A DNA stretch of 64,000 nt from an uncultured Methanocorpusculum sp. (GTDB lineage Archaea; Halobacteriota; Methanomicrobia; Methanomicrobiales; Methanocorpusculaceae). The stretch covers positions 372,001 through 436,000 of the forward strand of contig NZ_OY764081.1 of the NCBI RefSeq assembly GCF_963667985.1, in the 5' to 3' direction. Below the pieces are notes generated by a model, which worked only from the letters and a program-made list of their open reading frames with translations, made no database searches and was not told the DNA's origin. Numbering within the stretch: position 1 is the stretch's first letter; each line of letters opens with the position of its first letter. Below are positions 7,947 to 15,419 of this stretch, in pieces. Position numbers and translations under genes: made by a program.

Positions 7947-9185
7947 ATGGGCGATTACGTTTTGCGCTGTCTTGCCGGCGGGGAACTTCTCGAAGACCAT
8001 TATACTCTTGCCTGCCCGCATCATCCGGGTTTTGTCCGTGCAGAGTATAAAGCCAAGCAGCTGACCGTCCGGGAGAATCTGCCGGGCGTATTCCGATTCG
8101 GTGACTGGCTCCCTGTCCACGGCTCGGTCCCGACCAAATCGAGACCCGTGACCTTTCAAAACCGGGAACTCTGCCGCGAGCTCGGACTGCCGAACCTCTG
8201 GATCACGTTTACCGGCTACTATCCGGAACGCGGCTGTTATGTGCCTACGGGATCGTTCAAGGAACTGGAAGCTCTGCCGACGATCGTCCGCCTCAGCGAG
8301 GCAGGAGGAGGAACGCTCGTCGTGGCGTCCGCCGGCAACACAGGCAGGGCGTTTGCCCAGATGTCTGCGGAATTTGGGACACCTGTCGTCCTCGTAGTGC
8401 CGGAAAGTTCGGCCGACAAACTCTGGACCGCGGGATGTTTCGATCATAGTGCGATCAGGCTCGTTACGGTTCGCGGTGATTACACCGAAGCGATCAAAAC
8501 AGCCGATAAGATCTGCGAGACGCCCGGATATTTCCCGGAAGGTGGGGGGAAAAACATCGCCCGCCGGGACGGGATGGGCTGCGTGATGCTCGATGCCGCC
8601 GTCACAATTCGTAAACTCCCCGAGTATTACTTCCAGGCTGTTGGGTCGGGCACCGGCGGGATCGCCGCATGGGAAGCTGCGATCCGTCTGATCGGGGATG
8701 GACGCTTCGGCAGTACATATCCGGAACTCCATCTCTCGCAGAATCTTCCGTTCGTTCCGATGGTCCGTGCATGGAATGTCGGCAGAGATCATATCATAGA
8801 TGAGGATATGCCGGATGCTCAGGCTTCCATCGCCGCAGTGTCCGCCCATGTTCTGACTAACCGAACACCGCCGTACGGGATCACCGGCGGGGTGTATGAT
8901 GCGATGAAATCCTGCGGCGGGCGGATGCATGCCGTTGAAAACAGCGATGCAGCTGAAGCCGCCAAAATCTTCATCGAAGCGGAAAACGGGATCGACATCG
9001 ATCCGGCAGCAGCCGTTGCCTTTGCCTCCCTCCTTTCAGCAGCCGAAGACGGCTCCATCAGGAAAAACGCGGACATTTTGTTGAATATCACTGGCGGAGG
9101 ATACCGGCGGGTGAAAAAGGACTGCGAGACTGCGCAGATAGGCGTCTACACCACGGTCGATCCCGGCGAGGTGCCGGCATTATGA
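7947..9185 (+). CDS. Cysteate synthase
   Basis: A 412-residue PLP enzyme of the threonine synthase family. It uses O-phosphoserine and sulfite to make L-cysteate, the first committed compound of coenzyme M synthesis in Methanosarcinales and Methanomicrobiales. The PLP lysine lies in PTGSFKELEA near residue 104 and the phosphate-binding loop in ASAGNTGRAFAQ near 130. The early cysteine LACPHHPGF region resembles the zinc-ribbon start of some threonine synthases. It is told apart from true threonine synthase mainly by context: it lies immediately before the sulfopyruvate decarboxylase gene. The start follows the previous stop directly (TAAATG). Confidence 0.88.
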   Translation: MGDYVLRCLAGGELLEDHYTLACPHHPGFVRAEYKAKQLTVRENLPGVFRFGDWLPVHGSVPTKSRPVTFQNRELCRELGLPNLWITFTGYYPERGCYVPTGSFKELEALPTIVRLSEAGGGTLVVASAGNTGRAFAQMSAEFGTPVVLVVPESSADKLWTAGCFDHSAIRLVTVRGDYTEAIKTADKICETPGYFPEGGGKNIARRDGMGCVMLDAAVTIRKLPEYYFQAVGSGTGGIAAWEAAIRLIGDGRFGSTYPELHLSQNLPFVPMVRAWNVGRDHIIDEDMPDAQASIAAVSAHVLTNRTPPYGITGGVYDAMKSCGGRMHAVENSDAAEAAKIFIEAENGIDIDPAAAVAFASLLSAAEDGSIRKNADILLNITGGGYRRVKKDCETAQIGVYTTVDPGEVPAL

Positions 9186-10297
9186 ATGAAGAAACGGTCA
9201 TCTGGATCATGCATGAAGAGGGGATCGACATGGTCGCCTCGCTGCCGTGCGATAAAAACAAGCGGTTCACTGTGCTTCTGGAAACGGAGTTCCCGGTCAT
9301 CGATCTTGCCCGCGAAGAGGACGGGGTCGGGATCGGGGCAGGAGTGGTTCTCGCCGGAAAACGCCCCCTCATCTCAATCCAAAGCTCGGGCCTTGGAAAT
9401 ATGCTCAACGCCCTTTTGTCGCTATCCTGCGTGTATCACTTCCCTCTGCCGATCCTTGCAAGCTGGCGGGGTGTGTGCGATGAGAAGATCTGCGCCCAGA
9501 TCCCGTTCAATGCTCCGCTGCCGAAACTGCTGGATGTGTACAACATTCCCTACCGGATCTGCAGATCGGCGGAGGATTTAGACGGAATCAGAGAGGTCAT
9601 CAGAGGTGCGTTTGCACAGCAAACGCCCTATGTCGCCCTGATCCTTCCCTCCTGTTGGGATCCTCAGCAGGACGCACCCATCACATACCCGAAACGTTCG
9701 CTTCCCGACAAGACATTTTTCCTGCCGGGATACTCTGAACCAAAACTAACACGGCTTGAAGCGATCGAAAAAATCGTTTCCGAGGTTCCCGATAACGCGG
9801 TCATCATCTCCAACATCGGGGTTCCATCCAAGGAACTCTTTGCGGCTAAGGATCGCCCGGGTAATTTCTACATGCTCGGCAGCTACATGCAGGCGTCCGC
9901 GATCGGGCTCGGTTGTGCGTTTTCTTCACCGAAAACGCCAGTTTATGTGATCGACGGGGACGGAAGTCTTCTCGGCTCGGCAGTTCTGCCGGTGATCGCC
10001 ACACAGAAATGTGAGAATCTGCATATAATGGCGCTGGACAACGGCACATTCGGCAGCACAGGAAATCAGATTAGCCCGGCCTACGAAACCGCCGATATCG
10101 GCATGCTTGCCCGTGCGGCCGGCATCACCTCGGTTGAGCGGGCCGTATCTCCAGAAGAGATCTCAAGTGCTGTATCCAGAGGTATTTCATTCGTCCATCT
10201 GCTGATACGCCCGGGTAATTCAGGCTCGCCGAATATTCCCCTTTCCCCGGAAGAGATTCGCAGCAGAACGGAAAAGTTCATCCGGGAAATTGGGTGA
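9182..10297 (+). CDS. comDE: Sulfopyruvate decarboxylase, alpha-beta fusion
   Basis: A 371-residue TPP enzyme that decarboxylates sulfopyruvate to sulfoacetaldehyde. In some methanogens this is two proteins, ComD and ComE; here the alpha part (about 1-165, with REEDGVGIGAGVVLAGKRP) and the beta part (about 185-371) are fused. The TPP/Mg motif begins with GDGSLLGSA near residue 258 and ends at LDNGTFGS. An aminotransferase is needed to turn cysteate into sulfopyruvate and is not in this operon. It overlaps the cysteate synthase gene by ATGA, is the last gene of the operon, and converges with the GyrI-like gene four bases away. Confidence 0.92.
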   Translation: MNEETVIWIMHEEGIDMVASLPCDKNKRFTVLLETEFPVIDLAREEDGVGIGAGVVLAGKRPLISIQSSGLGNMLNALLSLSCVYHFPLPILASWRGVCDEKICAQIPFNAPLPKLLDVYNIPYRICRSAEDLDGIREVIRGAFAQQTPYVALILPSCWDPQQDAPITYPKRSLPDKTFFLPGYSEPKLTRLEAIEKIVSEVPDNAVIISNIGVPSKELFAAKDRPGNFYMLGSYMQASAIGLGCAFSSPKTPVYVIDGDGSLLGSAVLPVIATQKCENLHIMALDNGTFGSTGNQISPAYETADIGMLARAAGITSVERAVSPEEISSAVSRGISFVHLLIRPGNSGSPNIPLSPEEIRSRTEKFIREIG

Positions 10298-10301
10298 AAA
10301 T

Positions 10302-10928
10302 TCACGCTTTTCTTACCGGGATGCGAAGAATGGTTTTCATTTTGGCTGGATCGGTCTTTCGCGGATCCGAAAGATAAATTTCATGATGCCGGCGTCCGGC
10401 GAAGTCATGGACAAAACCGTTTTCCCGGATGAATGTGTCCATCATCTCAATCGCCGCCGGTTCATCGTCGAAGGGACCGATATGCATGCACTGGACGCAA
10501 AGCCCTTCGGCAAAAATCTCGAGCCGCGCCTTTGACGTATCCAGGTTTTTCTTTTCTTCAACCGTGCGGCATGCTCCGGCAAATACCTCCGGCGTCACGA
10601 ACTCCGGCTACCGAATCATGGACGTCCAGAGAAACTTCTCTTTGTTTTTGAAGTCGGTGTCTTCGTCCAGACTCCACAATCCTTCAAGCGGAGGAACGAC
10701 GTACTCAAAGTAGCCTTCCGGCTTTGAGTCTCCATTTTTGTTCATTTTTATTGTGTATGACAGGCCGTAGAGCAGTTCGACCGCCGCGGGATACTCGCCG
10801 TTTGGATCATTCGGGTTTCCTTTACCATCCACCATAATGAATGTCATAGGGGGAACTTCCACCGCTGATGGATTTGTCTTCGGTTTATACAGATCGGGAA
10901 ATGCTTTTTTGTAATCGATTTTCTCCAT
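10302..10928 (-). pseudogene. GyrI-like small-molecule-binding protein, interrupted by one UAG
   Basis: Read through a single amber codon at 10608-10610, this gives a 208-residue protein of the GyrI-like family (N-terminal part with PAAVELLYGLSYTIKM and PPLEGLWSLDED, C-terminal part with GLCVQCMHIGPFDDEPA). The halves are in the same frame and both match the family, so this is a point change and not a frameshift. The UAG follows SMIR, where relatives usually have glutamine, so CAG to TAG is the simplest explanation. The start ATG at 10928 has the ribosome binding site GAGAGGTAA. It lies four bases after the DUF4276 gene, in one operon. UAG ends many ordinary genes nearby, so readthrough is not expected. 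Confidence 0.8.
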
Positions 10929-10932
10929 TTTC

Positions 10933-11616
10933 TTACCTCTCGTGTGCTGTTTGTTTTGCAGTTTCCGGAAGAGTTTTGATCCAGGCAACCCATTTTCCAA
11001 AATGCGGGCACTCTCTGCACATCGTCTCAAGCCCGATCTCCCGTGCAACCATCAGCCCGTCGGTTGGTTTCTGATATCCAGGATTGACCCGCAGAATCCG
11101 TTTGGAGGGCGCGGTCATTTCCCCACCGTCGATCTCTTCGGGAAGAAAATCCCTGCGGACTGCCGCGAGTTTTTTCACCTGTTTTTTACTCATCCCGCAG
11201 ACGGAAAAAACCGAGGGATCGGAAAAAAGTAGCGTCTCGAACTCATGAAGCTGTATATTCGCATGAAAATTTTCCCGATCGATATCTTCGGAAAAAGCCG
11301 CCTCCATTTCAGTCACCCGCTCAAGAGGAGATGCCAGATCATAGGAGACCGCGTATCCAGGGATCGCCGGAAACTTATAGAAATCATACATCGTCGTGAC
11401 ATATGAACCCGGTCGTCTGCAGAGGTTCAGGACATCCTTTCTGATCTTTTCATACGATGAGCAGCCGCCACGGCGCACGACCCCGGATTTGCTTTTCGAT
11501 GTCATCACGATGATAGGAATTAGCGTGATGCCAAGATGCGCCAGTTCCTTTGCCATCAGGCGTTTGATAAAAACCTCTTCGGTATACCCTTCGCAAGAGA
11601 TGAACAGGGTGACCAT
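10933..11616 (-). CDS. DUF4276 family protein, putative TOPRIM-like partner of AAA ATPase
   Basis: A 227-residue protein of the DUF4276 family, which often travels with AAA ATPases in accessory loci. The first strand ends in CEGYTEEVF (Glu9, Glu13, Glu14), similar to the conserved glutamate motif of TOPRIM nucleases; further acidic motifs are MYDFYKFP and LHEFETLLFSD. In better-known pairs (OLD-type ATPases, PARIS) an ATPase senses infection and a TOPRIM-like partner is the effector. That function is an analogy, not shown here. Its start is two bases after the ATPase stop and its stop four bases before the GyrI-like gene. Confidence 0.7.
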   Translation of the reverse strand: MVTLFISCEGYTEEVFIKRLMAKELAHLGITLIPIIVMTSKSKSGVVRRGGCSSYEKIRKDVLNLCRRPGSYVTTMYDFYKFPAIPGYAVSYDLASPLERVTEMEAAFSEDIDRENFHANIQLHEFETLLFSDPSVFSVCGMSKKQVKKLAAVRRDFLPEEIDGGEMTAPSKRILRVNPGYQKPTDGLMVAREIGLETMCRECPHFGKWVAWIKTLPETAKQTAHER

Positions 11617-11618
11617 GC

Positions 11619-12719
11619 CTACTGCGGTCTCCCGCCAAAGATGTTCTTTTCCCAGAGTTCTCCAAGCGAATAATCCTGTGCGATCCAGTTCTGGAGTTCT
11701 TCGTCATCCTCCAGTCTGCGGAATGTCGAGGCGTCGTTTTGCCAGTCGACGACGATGATATCCTGCGGCTCGAACTCGCTGAGAAGAAGAGCCGACTGTG
11801 TGGAGACAATAATCTGTTTTACAAGCCCGGCGGATTTTATCAGGGCCGCAAGTAGGGAGAGGGTATAGGGGTGGAGACCTAACTCAGGCTCCTCGAGAAG
11901 AACGGTCTCGGGGATGTTTTCGACCGGCTGGAGAAGCAGCGTTGCAAGACAGATAAAACGAAGAGTTCCGTCGGACAAGTCGGCGGCTTTGAACGGCGTT
12001 TTCCCATGGGTCGAACACCATTCAAGCTCGATCATCTCAGGATTATCCGGCTTGGGCCGCAGAATGAAGTCATCGAAAAAGGGGGCCGCAAGCTGGATCA
12101 CTTTTCTAATCCTCTGATAATTGTTCGGGGCGGTCAGTTTTATGAGATAGAGATACGCGGCAAGGTTGCCTGCATCCGGTCTGAGACAAATGTTATCATT
12201 GATCGCATGGATCTGTTTGACTTTTGCATTATCTCCGGTGTCATGGAAGTGATAAACGATCCACTGATGCACATGTTTCAGCACGTATTTGTCGATGAAT
12301 GTCCCGGTTCCGGCATCATACAGCGACTCCAGATGTCCTGAGCCAAGAGATCTGTTCTCTTTGAGGAGGTTCCAGGAGAACCATTCGTCTTCGAACATCA
12401 GCCGGTTGTCTTTTGTGGGTGTGAGATCGAATCCGTACCCGTTATTCCCGAAGTATATGCCGACACTGATCTTCTCGGTTTTCTGTCTCCCAAACCAGAG
12501 GAGGGAGTCCGGACCGCCGTTATAAGTGACATACTTCTGCAGACGTTTAGCAAACATCTGTTCCATCATGCAGAATACCGAGATAAAATTCGATTTCCCC
12601 GCGCCGTTTGCTCCAATCAGAATATTGATGTCGCGAAGCTTGAGGTCGCAGGACCGAATCGACCGAAATCCGCGGATCGTTATCCGGTCGATCTGGGAAC
12701 CGGGTTGTTTCTGCCTCAT
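11619..12719 (-). CDS. RecF/OLD-like AAA ATPase
   Basis: A 366-residue ABC/SMC-type ATPase of the AAA_21 group. It begins with a typical RITIRGFRSI strand, has Walker A GANGAGKSN at residues 36-44, a signature-like LSDGTLRFICLATLL and Walker B with VLLEEPELGLHP near residue 273, followed by a sensor region with STQSALLLSEF. The central part holds the variable insert. The C-terminus has no nuclease domain of its own, which fits with a separate effector, the DUF4276 gene two bases downstream. Likely a defence or DNA-metabolism module; nothing in the sequence identifies its trigger. Confidence 0.8.
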   Translation of the reverse strand: MRQKQPGSQIDRITIRGFRSIRSCDLKLRDINILIGANGAGKSNFISVFCMMEQMFAKRLQKYVTYNGGPDSLLWFGRQKTEKISVGIYFGNNGYGFDLTPTKDNRLMFEDEWFSWNLLKENRSLGSGHLESLYDAGTGTFIDKYVLKHVHQWIVYHFHDTGDNAKVKQIHAINDNICLRPDAGNLAAYLYLIKLTAPNNYQRIRKVIQLAAPFFDDFILRPKPDNPEMIELEWCSTHGKTPFKAADLSDGTLRFICLATLLLQPVENIPETVLLEEPELGLHPYTLSLLAALIKSAGLVKQIIVSTQSALLLSEFEPQDIIVVDWQNDASTFRRLEDDEELQNWIAQDYSLGELWEKNIFGGRPQ

Positions 12720-12800
12720 ATGTTTAGCTTTTGCTCACATGAGTGATAAGAGTATCTTCAACAATAAACATCCACACCGAGCTGCACGGTTGATAAAATT

Positions 12801-12825
12801 AAAAAAAAAGCTGAGGATTCTCAGC
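12801..12825 (-). terminator. Intrinsic terminator of the HdeD-like gene
   Basis: Directly after the hdeD-like stop, GCTGAG-AATC-CTCAGC forms a perfect 6-bp stem followed by nine T residues on the minus strand. This is a bacterial-style intrinsic terminator and separates the membrane protein gene from the ATPase operon downstream. Confidence 0.75.
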
Positions 12826-12827
12826 GG

Positions 12828-13376
12828 TTATGCGGTAGCGGATCTTGCCATGAATGCTTCGATGATCGCAACAATACCGAAAGCGAAGAAGAAGATACCC
12901 GCGATCTCGATGATTGTGAATGCCGAAATGATCGGGTTGATCAGGAACAGGATACCGAGGATAATGCCAAGGATACCGGAAATTGCGAGAAGACCACGGT
13001 TGACCTGAGCAGATGTTCCCATCAGGGCAAGGGCAAGGTCGGTAACTCCGCCGATTAAGGCAGCTGCGGCCAGAACATACATCGCGTACACGAGCATAAT
13101 ACCCGGGAAAATCAACGTCAGGATACCGAAGAGAATCACAAGGATACCGAGAAGAATGACCCACCAGGTGCGTTTTACTTCGCCGAAGAAGGTTGTTCCT
13201 GCGGTCAGAAGAGTGATACCAACAAAAATCAGCAGGATCGCGAGCAGGATCTCGCTGGCAAACAGGGATGCCAGAGTGAAGACCATCATCAGGATACCGA
13301 GAATGATCATCAGTATTCCTTTTGCTAAAAGCGACCCGAAGGCACTTCCGCACATAGGACAGGAATTTTCAGTCAT
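12828..13376 (-). CDS. HdeD/DUF308-family membrane protein
   Basis: A 182-residue, very hydrophobic protein with about six membrane segments arranged as repeated short hairpins (IILGILMMVF, ILLGILVILFGILTLIF, SGILGIILGILFLI), typical of the HdeD/DUF308 family. In enteric bacteria HdeD is linked to acid resistance; the archaeal role is unknown. The N-terminus starts MTENSCPMCGSAF, adding a CPMCG motif that could bind metal. I chose ATG 13376 over the TTG seven codons upstream. There is no clear ribosome binding site, so the message may be short-leadered. It is divergent from the PH-like protein gene and ends at a strong terminator. Confidence 0.8.
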   Translation of the reverse strand: MTENSCPMCGSAFGSLLAKGILMIILGILMMVFTLASLFASEILLAILLIFVGITLLTAGTTFFGEVKRTWWVILLGILVILFGILTLIFPGIMLVYAMYVLAAAALIGGVTDLALALMGTSAQVNRGLLAISGILGIILGILFLINPIISAFTIIEIAGIFFFAFGIVAIIEAFMARSATA

Positions 13377-13430
13377 ATTATGAAAATACACCCGCAAACA
13401 TATTAAATCATCGCATAACGGGTTGACATG

Positions 13431-13438
13431 TATAAATA
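13431..13438 (+). promoter_or_regulatory. TATA box for the PH-like/Yip1 gene
   Basis: TATAAATA lies 33-40 bases before the ATG at 13471, giving an expected transcription start near 13460 and a very short leader. No ribosome binding site is seen, in agreement with that. Confidence 0.55.
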
Positions 13439-13470
13439 GTTCGGATGAGAAATAGTTAACTTACTTGGTT

Positions 13471-15405
13471 ATGTCTCCCGTTGAGATGCACGCAAATGAA
13501 GTCCAGCATTACGCATCGCCGATTCTGGTAAAGAGCCGGCAGTTTTTTGCCACTCTGACAAGTGAGCGGCTCATCATTGACGGCGGGCCCTCTCCAAGAG
13601 AGTTTAAGGTAAGTAGTATCCTCTCTGCCAATCCCTGTAAACTGGAATCCGGTGAACCAGGTCTCAAACTGATCCTCTCGACACCAGATGGACAAAAAGA
13701 GATGATCTGGGGATTCCCGGTAGATCCTAAATTCAAGGCAGGAGAGCAGGAAGCCTGGACAGATCAGATTTCCAGGGTCAGCGGTGATAAACCGTTTGCC
13801 GAAGGAAAAAGCGAGATCGCAGGTCCACAGAGTGCGGCACCACCGCGGCGTCCCGTTCCAGTTCAGGAGAGTAAAGCCATCGTTCCAAAACCCGAAATCT
13901 CCTCAAATAACATCCGGCCGGATTTTGTTTCAGGTGAAGCTGTGGTGATCGAAACAGCAGGAGTCCGGGTAAAGCGAACATTTTATACCATATATCTGAC
14001 GAATATCCGGCTGATCCTGCAGAATACAACAGGCAAGATAGGGAGGGAGTTTGCAATTGCAGAACTGATGGATGCCGCGGCGTTCGAGACCGAGGGAGGA
14101 GAACCGGCGATAGCGCTTTCCGTTGGATCCCAGACTGGTGCGAAACAGATGGTCATGTCATTCCCGACCGAATCGGCCAGAAGTGCCTGGATGCAGGAAC
14201 TTAAAGGGAAATTGCCAGCCAGGCAGACGCTGATCTCGGCTCCGCCCAAGCCGACGGTCGTGACCTGTATTGGGATCTTTACCCCAGAAACAGGTGAACG
14301 GGTGATTCTCTCGACTGGAGGCGTTCGGATCAAGCGGAATTATGTCACGCTACATCTGACGAACACGCGTCTGGTCATCGAGGGGAAATCCGCTATTCTC
14401 GGGGAATTTTCCCTGAACACACTTGCCCGGGCGATCCGTCTCGCGGGTGAAGTTGGCGAACCGGGCATTGTCCTGCAGATCGCGGGAAGTGGGGGAGAAA
14501 AGGAGATGCATCTTCTGTTCTCCGGTATGCCGGAACGTGAACTCTGGATCCAGAAATTGTCCGAGATCTTTCCCGAAGAGGAGCAGTCAATATATGCGCC
14601 GGAGTCTGCGCAGTATAAGGTGACTACGGTAAGTCCGCCTACCCAGAGAAATTCCCGGGATATGTATTGTCCTGCGTGCGGGGCACGGAACCATGTGGAT
14701 GATGAGGTATGTGCCCTGTGTGGGTCGCTTCTGCATCCGGCTGCCGTGTCCAATGAGTGGGCCCAGACGCCTGCACGCAAGGGGAGTAAACGGACAAAGG
14801 CTGAGAGACACACAAAACGGGAAAAACCAGAGAGACGAGGTAAAAGCGAGAGAGTCCCATACAACGGCGGAACGATCGGTTTTATCACCCGCCCGACGGA
14901 TGCGTTTTCCTATCATATGCGCGAGACCCCACGAGATGCACTTGGAATGTTTTTATTGTCAGGAGCGTTGTGGGCGGTTCTTACGGTTTTGATGATCACG
15001 TACGTAGTTCCAGTTGTTTTGCATATATCCACCACGGATTACCCGATATTTTCTGCTCTGCAGACGGATCTGATGCTTCTGGTCCTTTTCATCCTCGTTT
15101 TGTACGTGATCTGGCTGATTGCCGTGATGATTCAAGCACTGGCTACCAGTATCGTGGCTCGGGTCTGTGAACCGGAGGTACGGTTTTCCGAGATTACGGC
15201 GATCGTCATGCGAAGCACTCTTTCATACACGGTGATCGGATGGATCCCAATCCTTGGTCAGGTTGTAGCAAGTATCTGGTCAGCTGTGGTGACGTGGAAG
15301 GGTCTTACCGCAGGTCAGAATATGCGGGCCGGCCAGGCCGCTGTTTCTGCATTTTTTGGTATGATCATTGTGTATATACTGCTGTTTGCAATAGGATCGA
15401 TTTAG
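13471..15405 (+). CDS. PH-like repeat, zinc-ribbon and Yip1-domain membrane protein
   Basis: A 644-residue multidomain protein. It has three PH/GRAM-like repeats of roughly 110 residues (each ending near a pattern like FYTIYLTNIRLIL or YVTLHLTNTRLVI), then a zinc ribbon with CPACG and CALCG near residue 398. A lysine/arginine-rich linker follows (about 430-465), then a C-terminal Yip1-like domain from about residue 470 with around five membrane segments. PH-like modules bind lipids or peptides and Yip1 domains shape or sense membranes; no specific function can be given. The start is ATG 13471 (TTG 13465 is possible). It is followed 14 bases later by the PKD protein gene, so they probably share a transcript. 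Confidence 0.8.
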   Translation: MSPVEMHANEVQHYASPILVKSRQFFATLTSERLIIDGGPSPREFKVSSILSANPCKLESGEPGLKLILSTPDGQKEMIWGFPVDPKFKAGEQEAWTDQISRVSGDKPFAEGKSEIAGPQSAAPPRRPVPVQESKAIVPKPEISSNNIRPDFVSGEAVVIETAGVRVKRTFYTIYLTNIRLILQNTTGKIGREFAIAELMDAAAFETEGGEPAIALSVGSQTGAKQMVMSFPTESARSAWMQELKGKLPARQTLISAPPKPTVVTCIGIFTPETGERVILSTGGVRIKRNYVTLHLTNTRLVIEGKSAILGEFSLNTLARAIRLAGEVGEPGIVLQIAGSGGEKEMHLLFSGMPERELWIQKLSEIFPEEEQSIYAPESAQYKVTTVSPPTQRNSRDMYCPACGARNHVDDEVCALCGSLLHPAAVSNEWAQTPARKGSKRTKAERHTKREKPERRGKSERVPYNGGTIGFITRPTDAFSYHMRETPRDALGMFLLSGALWAVLTVLMITYVVPVVLHISTTDYPIFSALQTDLMLLVLFILVLYVIWLIAVMIQALATSIVARVCEPEVRFSEITAIVMRSTLSYTVIGWIPILGQVVASIWSAVVTWKGLTAGQNMRAGQAAVSAFFGMIIVYILLFAIGSI

Positions 15406-15419
15406 AGGAGGTTGAAAAA

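Noticed and set aside
7350-8930. Long open frame antisense to marker 16 and cysteate synthase
   Set aside because: It is the mirror of well-identified genes with codon bias that leaves the opposite frame open; its translation shows no family features or start signal.
10608-10610. UAG as a pyrrolysine codon in the GyrI-like gene
   Set aside because: UAG is an ordinary stop for several intact genes here (13471-15405, 44738-45226, 52698-53366, 58586-59860, cfbB, the AAA ATPase). Family members have glutamine there, and no pyl gene is in the window.
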